Positions 58,201 through 64,000 of a stretch of 64,000 nucleotides of DNA are shown here, piece by piece. The DNA lies in NCBI RefSeq assembly GCF_001522545.3, contig NC_031799.1, forward strand, positions 36,133,522 through 36,197,521. The letters are read 5' to 3'. The stretch is from Parus major. Taxonomy: Eukaryota > Chordata > Aves > Passeriformes > Paridae. A program made the translations under genes and the position numbers. Every line of letters starts with the position of its first letter. Position 1 is the stretch's first letter. The notes under the pieces are model-generated. The model did no database searches, was not told the DNA's origin, and saw only the letters and a program-made list of their open reading frames with translations.

Positions 58201-61200
58201 GAAACTAGTTTCCCGATTACATTATGCTTGTTCTGTGAAAGACTCTGAGAAGATGACCTAAGTAAGTGCTGGCGATGATTAATACTTTCATTCTTGTAAT
58301 CAATTGCAGCTACAAGGGCTTCAATTCCTTCTTCAAGCTGGAGAAGAATATGTTCTTCCTACAGAGAAACACATGAGTGAGATCTTAAAAAAAAAAAACA
58401 AACTCAGAATTAATCTTTCAAGACATCTTTAACTTTATCCTCAAGAACAAACCTAAACTTAATGGTAAGATGAACTAGTTGTAGGACAGATAGTGGAGTG
58501 GAGAAAATAAGAGGTAGAGTGCAAATCTAGAACTTTTCCTGCTATAGCACTCTTGCCACAATACAGAGGTTGATCAAATGGCTCATCACAAAACTAGAAG
58601 TCATGTTTTTCTTTTTATCCTTCCCTCATCCTCACCACAGTTTGACTTCTATTATTATTTTTTTATTATTATTTTTGGTTGTACTAGTTTTCTGTTGGAT
58701 TAATGAATTTATCAATCAGTCAGTAGGGAGTTTGGTGACCATGACTTGTGTGGGGAAGTGGCAGAAATGCCTGGCCTGAAACACTGCAGATTTTGATGAA
58801 TGAGGCATACTGGAATATTATCAATCTCAGCCATAGTCTCATATTGCTTCTCAAGACCTAAAAGTAATCTGTGCATTTTATATGAATTTATTTTATCTTC
58901 AACATGATGATACTGATCAACTCCAAGTAATGGGCCATCTATGTAATATGACTAATTTTCACTGTAAAAATATGAAGTACTTCAGGTGAAGTTTGCTTTT
59001 TCACAAGATTCTATGAAAAAAATCAAGTGGCATCATTATGTGAATACATTGCTTGTATCCTGACATTAAAATACCTGCCTGTGATAAACTGATGAACTTC
59101 TAGTTTCCTTACTTCTCATTATATGACTCTTAGACCAATAGAGTTTGGCACGGCACTATCTGACTTATGTTCCTCTGATCTTAAACTTCATTCACCAGTA
59201 TATAATTGGTGCTATCATAGCAGTATTCTAAAACTGCTATTTACAAAAGTATCCAACTTCTCCTCCTTATTTCTAGCTTACCTGATATTTGGAGACATTT
59301 TAGTTTCCAACTGGAACTCTTTATTCTCAAACAATACCTAAATCCAGTATTTATCTCTGAGGTTCTTACTTACTTCAGTTGACAACACTTTACCATCTTT
59401 CAGTTTCTCCTCCATACTGTTTCTCCTTCTGAGCAGCTGGTCCCTTTCCATTTGGAGAGCCTGAATTTTTTCCAAAATGTCTGACTTGTCTTCAGTGGTG
59501 CTGCCCTGAAGCTGCACACTTTTATCACACAGCTCCTGATCCAGCATACTCAAGCGGGTAGACAATTTCATACTATCTTTGTTTAAAGCCTAAAAAAAAC
59601 CCACAGCAATCACAGATATAAAAATGAGATATTCCTTTCCAGTAAAAAAACAGTAGGTAACACTGTCATATTCTGAAATGAAAAAAATTGTTTGTTTCTT
59701 GCAATGGAACCTCATTTACTTTCAGCGAACAGATACCATAAAAAAAAAAAAGAAAAAGAAAAAAAAAAGCTTAACATGCAGTTTTCTGCATAATAAAAAT
59801 TAAAGATGGTAGCCATTATATTTAACATTGATACTTTGTTTTCACTCTTTCTTCTGAAAAGCCAATATTGCAAATATTCCCTGCTGTGTTCTCTAGATTG
59901 CAGAAAGACTTAGTCATATTCCTAAATAATGTATCATAGATATCATATAATTTAATGTTCTGCAGTAACAGAATTCCACAGTTCAGAATTGTTTTATTTT
60001 GATTTTTGTTTTGTTGTTGCAATTTTGGGGAAGAAAAAGTGAATAAAAATTATTATCTATGTTAATTACATTTTAAATGTCAATTGGTCAAGCTACATAT
60101 TATCTACATCACAGTGGTACAGACACAGGAGGTCCCTTAAGCTTCCTCTGCTATCTTATCTGCGCACCCCCACCACCAGTCTTTCAGTCAGCCTTATGAC
60201 TGTGTGAGTTTTGTGATTGTTTTCTTGAATCACCTGGCTAGATCTCAGTTTCTTGATTTCCAGGTGGCTTTTCTCTTGCAATAATGCTTCTTTTTTTGCT
60301 ACAATGACTTCTCTTTTCTTTAAATCTTCTTCTAGTTCTGCTAACTGCTTGTGCTGTTGAAGAATTCTTTCCATTTCTTCATCCAGCCACTTCTTCTGCT
60401 CTTCTAATTTCTAAAATTTCAAGAGAGATCCAGAGAGCATCAGCCAAGACACTGGGAGTCAGAATGTTATGATTATGTTTTGCCTTTCTTCAGAATTACT
60501 TATAAAACTGTGGAAGACATTAACATTTCTAATGTCAGTATTAATTCTGCAACAGAATCCTTACTCAGAATAATACGAAAGACTGGACTGACTTAAAAGG
60601 GGCCTCAGCAATGTTACGTTGCTACATCTCATATAAACAAACTTGTATCAGATGCAGTCTTTTCTAAAGAATATATATTTTAAAACTAGTTATATAAATA
60701 TATGTAATCTACCCAAGCACAGTAACTAGGTTTAGATGGTACCAAGAAAATTCAGCTAGCCCATCCTCATTGCATTTTAGTTGCCCAAAAACAGCTCTTT
60801 GTGGAAAAACACTGAGTGACAAGAAATAATGAAAGAATAAAAGACAGTAAATGACAGCTCTGATACTGCAAGCATGGTCCATTAAAAATTTATTCTGAAG
60901 CCACAGTTTATCAGTGGATATATTCCTGTTAAGGCTAAAAGGCTTTCTTTATTTAACTTTTAAAATTTCTTTTCACCTTTAAAGACTTAGGGTAATTCAT
61001 ATTCCAGAGTCCAAATCTGAAACAATCTAGGTGGCTATATAAGATACACACTCTTCTAGCCCTGTTATCAACAACTAAAACCAGAAACCAATACAATTTA
61101 TGTCAGAGTATAAACCAAAACAAAATAAATGCCTGAACAACCCATGGAACACTGAAAACACAGCACATCAAGGTCTCCCTCAAACCTACCAGACAACCAA

Positions 61201-63239
61201 ACTTGCTGAATTCACAGGTATCTGAATCAGTATTTTTGACAAATTATTGGGGGGGGAAAATACACTAAAGGCTCTCCCTTTCTTTCATTCAAAAAGAGCA
61301 GAGTAAAAGAGCTGCTAGGTTCTACTCCCAGTTTTTGCTAAAAAGAAGATGAAACTATGATGGAATACTCTTTTTTCCAAACAGTTTACAAAAATGGATG
61401 ACTAGGGATGAAGAAAGATTTTTTTTATTTCAGAGGTCATAGGTATTTGGAATAGATTAACTACCTGTAGTTTCTGTGGAGTTCCCACTAAGTTATTTTT
61501 CTTTTTAAAAGCAGCTATTTCTTTATCCTTAAGTTTAAGGATCTTCTGCTGTTGCTCCATCTTAAGTTGAAGTTCCTGTGAACAAACAAAAAGCACCATT
61601 TTTCTTACATCAGTCAGTCAAATAAATTTCATGTGAGAGTCCCCACAAGATATAATCTGAAATATTGACCCTTTATAACTTTATTTATAATTTATTTATA
61701 ACATTGCAAATCGGAACTGGACATCAGGTAATAAAATGAAAAAAAGAATGAAAGAGAAAGGCAAAAGGATATTAAGGTAAAATGTTTATAGACAGTTTCT
61801 TTGGTGCATTTATCAAGAAATTAAGTCATTACAAAAATTTAGGAGAAAGCCTGGTAGTGTCATTTATTGGAGAAGGAGGGGCAAAAATTATTCATCCTAA
61901 TCTTTGTCACAGGAAAAGAAGAAGAATCCTACTTTAATTTGTTGCTGATCCTGCTGAAGCTCTGCTTCCAGTTGTTTCTTCTTTTCACTCTCCTCAAATA
62001 GTCTCTTCTGTATCTGGGATTGCTGATGCTTCATCTGAGCCACTTTCTGCTCCAGCTCTCTTGCTTCTCTCTCACTTTGATTAGATAATGAAGCCAAATT
62101 CTTGGTGTCTTGCTGCTTCTTCTGCAAGGTCTGAATGTTCATGTCAAATTTCAGATTAAAAGCAGGAAAACTTGTAACTGAAATATGACTCAGTTTCATT
62201 TTTTATTTCACTGAATTCTTAGGGTCAGCAAGATTTAATAACTTCTGCCCAAACAATCACTTGTTATTGCTGTAGTTTCTGAGCTGGTAAAGTTGGCACA
62301 GGCAGAATTAAACATAATAATACTAATACTAATATTAATACTAATACTAACACTAATAATAGTAATAAAGGTACAGTTCATGCTTGATAATACAGTGGAA
62401 GTACTAAAATCTAGCAGAAACCACAGTTCTGGAAAATTTGCAGAGACACAATACTGCCAGAATGCTGGTGTCAGAACGCTGGTCCTGAGCTCAAGTCAGT
62501 AAGCAAACCACCTCTTTCTGTATGGAACCTTTCTAACCTGCCATTCCAGGATTGAGAGGCACAGAGGACCTAAGATGGCCCTATATAGAATGCTGACTTA
62601 GATGTAGCAGAACTTAAAAACAGAAGGTCAGTGTCAAACAAACATATCTGTGTTGGGCCTGGTCTTGCAAAGCATCACAGGGATTTGCTTAGAGCTAGGA
62701 TTTATATACTATTTTCATAAAGCATCAATTTTATTTATGGCAGGTAATACATTCGTAATACCCTCTCTTGGATAAGTTCTTCTATTGGACTATATACAAT
62801 GATGTATGGACATCTCATATCTCCCAATACTTCCTTAGTTTCTTACACACCAAGAAGATATTTTATGTATCTAACCAAGTAGATGTTAACCAGTGGTTTG
62901 GGTATAATAGTATTAAGTTTCTCACTAGCTACTTCAATCAAACCAGCTTCCAGTCTGTAAAACAGGTAAAAATTTTACAAGCAGAGCGTTAAGGTTCAGA
63001 CAGAGATTTGCAAATCTTAAAAATCAGATCAGAAATACCTGCACTTTCACCTTAGCTGCCTCCATCTTCTTCTGGTACTCTTTATGTAATATAACTTTCT
63101 CAGGAATGTCTTTCAGCTCTTTACTGTCCAGCTCCTGAAGCTGCTTTTGTGTTTCAGACAGTTCTCTTTTGGCCTGCTCAATTTCTTTCTCCAGTTTACT
63201 CATCTTCAAAGAATACTGCCTGCTTACAGACTGAGCATC
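55096..63239 (-). CDS. KIF27: Kinesin family member 27, C-terminal coiled-coil exons (partial gene)
   Basis: KIF27 is a kinesin-4-type protein related to KIF7, and in mouse it is linked to motile cilia. Eight coding exons are visible on the - strand: 63239-63039, 62130-61933, 61575-61465, 60410-60234, 59589-59374, 58358-58152, 55911-55713 and 55260-55096. Borders are GT-AG, and the first six are phase 0 at both ends; they join to about 490 codons. The sequence is almost entirely heptad coiled coil rich in Glu, Lys and Gln. Diagnostic stretches include [30 protein letters not shown]...[38 protein letters not shown] and [24 protein letters not shown], which match KIF27 better than KIF7. The motor domain lies beyond 64,000. 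The C-terminal tail of mammalian KIF27 after KKKLK was not found. Confidence 0.93.
55713..55911 (-). CDS. KIF27: KIF27 exon ([10 protein letters not shown]...LNHFK)
   Basis: 199 bp, acceptor 'tttctttctaag' and donor AAG|GTATTT, ending in phase 1. It reads [19 protein letters not shown], then [20 protein letters not shown] and ends ILNHFK. Confidence 0.94.
56346..57762 (-). mobile_element. ERVL-like solo LTR in a KIF27 intron, about 1.4 kb
   Basis: The left end 'tgtcatggtttgacactggc' plus 'gccaggcacccatgag', and the right end 'aaaagccaggccatgttaaaccaacaca', are complements of LTR ends. 'gggcaaaacaggctc' near 56,490 is the marker shared with the LTRs at 13,206 and 45,750. It sits in the same orientation as KIF27, between the exons at 55,911 and 58,152. 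Frames inside it are not genes. No exact target duplication was found. Confidence 0.7.
58152..58358 (-). CDS. KIF27: KIF27 exon ([15 protein letters not shown]...YFNK)
   Basis: 69 codons, acceptor 'ttctctgtag' and donor AAG|GTTTGT. It contains [19 protein letters not shown] and ends [13 protein letters not shown], the conserved block before the last coiled coil. Confidence 0.95.
58359..59373. other. KIF27 intron, nothing recognised
   Basis: About 1 kb of AT-rich sequence with a (ATT)n-like stretch at about 58,651-58,676 and no exon or transposon signature. Confidence 0.5.
59374..59589 (-). CDS. KIF27: KIF27 coiled-coil exon ([13 protein letters not shown]...)
   Basis: 72 codons, acceptor 'ttttttttag' and donor GAA|GTAAGT. 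It carries [20 protein letters not shown] and later [19 protein letters not shown]. The next exon continues with EEHIL, as in KIF27. Confidence 0.94.
59590..61464. other. KIF27 introns around the 60,234-60,410 exon
   Basis: The two introns (59,590-60,233 and 60,411-61,464) are AT-rich and show only an A-rich run at about 59,740-59,768. No repeats or RNA genes were recognised. Confidence 0.5.
60234..60410 (-). CDS. KIF27: KIF27 coiled-coil exon ([12 protein letters not shown]...)
   Basis: 59 codons, acceptor 'gaaattttag' and donor CAG|GTGATT. It holds [19 protein letters not shown] and [13 protein letters not shown] to LRSSQ, a segment shared by KIF27 and KIF7. Confidence 0.93.
61465..61575 (-). 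CDS. KIF27: KIF27 coiled-coil exon ([10 protein letters not shown]...)
   Basis: 37 codons, acceptor 'tgttcacag' and donor CAG|GTAGTT. It begins [19 protein letters not shown] and ends with a short basic, less conserved stretch ([16 protein letters not shown]). Confidence 0.9.
61933..62130 (-). CDS. KIF27: KIF27 coiled-coil exon (TLQKKQQD...)
   Basis: 66 codons, acceptor CAG before ACCTTG and donor AAA|GTAGGA. The pyrimidine tract is weak, but the join [21 protein letters not shown] matches the expected KIF27 sequence. Confidence 0.88.
62131..63038. other. KIF27 intron with TAATAC microsatellite
   Basis: The intron holds a degenerate (AATACT)n array at about 62,313-62,365 and otherwise nothing recognised. 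Confidence 0.6.
62313..62365. repeat. Degenerate (TAATAC)n microsatellite
   Basis: Units of 'taatac', 'taatat' and 'taacac' repeat about eight times in roughly 50 bp. Confidence 0.85.
63039..63239 (-). CDS. KIF27: KIF27 coiled-coil exon (DAQSVSRQY...KVKVQ)
   Basis: 67 codons, phase 0 to phase 0, with donor CAG|GTATTT. The acceptor is either AG before 63,239 (chosen because it keeps phase 0) or AG before 63,244. Translates to [20 protein letters not shown] and on to [10 protein letters not shown]. Confidence 0.88.
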
Positions 63240-64000
63240 CTTACCTTAAAGACAGCATATACAAAGAGTTTAAAATGAACATGATAATCAGTAGAAATAT
63301 AATACTCACTTTTGGAGTTGAAACATTACTTACTTTGCTTTGGCTAAGTCAGTAATTTCTGATACATTTTCCAACACTAAAGGAATCTGCAGTTCCCTTC
63401 TAACTCTGAAATGGAGATAAAGAGAGTCCTAAACCTGAACGTTTCATGAATCACCTCATGCCACCAAATAAAGTACCATCTGAGTGTCAGAGTTAAATTC
63501 TTCTGCCTACTGTAGATTTTGATAAACTGGCTATCCTGTATTTCATAATTTTGTTTTGGTTTTTTTTTTTCCCCAGAATAATATGCCATTTATTTATTAC
63601 TCAACTTTCAGCTTAATAATTAGTAAATAATTTTGGATTGTGTTTCTACTCTGTGACTTGTCCTATTTGGGCAATCTGGGATGGCACAGAATCTTTTTCA
63701 GACCACCTCAAGAGAAGAAAAACAAAGGAGAAAAGTGTGATTGGAGAGACTGAGGAAAGAGATCCTTCCTGTCATCACAATCCTAATTTCTGTCAGGACA
63801 GCTGTGTAAGGGATATAGGCTATGAGGGACACTAACTATTCCCTTCATCCGCTTCTGACTGCCATTTCTCTACTGTTGAAAGAATAGAGAAGATACAATA
63901 ATGTATCTTTTCTCCTATCCTAGACATTATGTCACAAATACCTGTCTACAAAGTGATCAGTAGCACTGGCCACACATTAAAAATTACACTGCTGTTGGAT
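63240..64000. other. KIF27 intron to window end
   Basis: Non-coding AT-rich sequence upstream (in transcript sense) of the first visible KIF27 exon. The preceding exon was not recognised and probably lies beyond the window. Confidence 0.5.

Noticed and set aside
62293..62502. Open frame with an Ile/Leu-rich start
   Set aside because: The hydrophobic stretch is the translation of the TAATAC microsatellite.
55096..63239. Assignment to KIF7 or to GKAP1 instead of KIF27
   Set aside because: KIF7 shares several blocks but differs in the LEEGIEAL...YKNESI and KIQQLEKDL segments. GKAP1 is a much shorter protein without these motifs. The synteny with IDNK and UBQLN1 also fits KIF27.

Overview
The window looks like nuclear DNA of a bird, most likely a passerine. 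Three vertebrate genes with ordinary GT-AG introns are present: IDNK, UBQLN1 and KIF27. The spaces around them are filled with CR1 LINE fragments in both orientations and with avian-type endogenous retrovirus LTRs. The human orthologues lie together on 9q21, a region that corresponds largely to the avian Z chromosome. A Z origin is therefore an inference from synteny and is not shown by the sequence itself.

Layout. Positions 1-6,280 hold the last two coding exons of IDNK (+ strand, 5' part outside the window) with CR1 debris in its introns. Positions 6,280-14,250 are intergenic. They hold a roughly 1.1 kb LTR and an old, repeatedly interrupted CR1 in which ORF1 (esterase-like), endonuclease and later ORF2 segments can still be read. 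Positions 14,255-39,876 hold complete UBQLN1 on the - strand. I placed all 11 coding exons; they join in frame to 585 codons, and the GC-rich promoter and first exon lie at about 39.5-40.1 kb. UBQLN1 and IDNK are convergent. Positions 40.1-53.8 kb are a gene-free, repeat-dense block: CR1 pieces, several solo LTRs, one short endogenous retrovirus with paired LTRs and an exact 6-bp target duplication, and an LTR-like core between 88-bp inverted arms. Positions about 53.9-64.0 kb hold eight 3'-terminal coding exons of KIF27 on the - strand. They encode the C-terminal coiled coil, and the motor domain lies beyond the window.

The three proteins have unrelated jobs: gluconate phosphorylation, proteasome shuttling and a cilium-linked kinesin. 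The cluster reflects inherited synteny and is not a functional operon-like unit. Two absences matter most. GKAP1, which lies between UBQLN1 and KIF27 in human, is not recognisable in the 15 kb gap. The roughly 130-residue C-terminal tail of mammalian KIF27 was also not found. I saw no convincing tRNA, rRNA, CRISPR array or prokaryotic feature. All exon limits come from reading the sequence by eye; no alignment program or transcript data were used.
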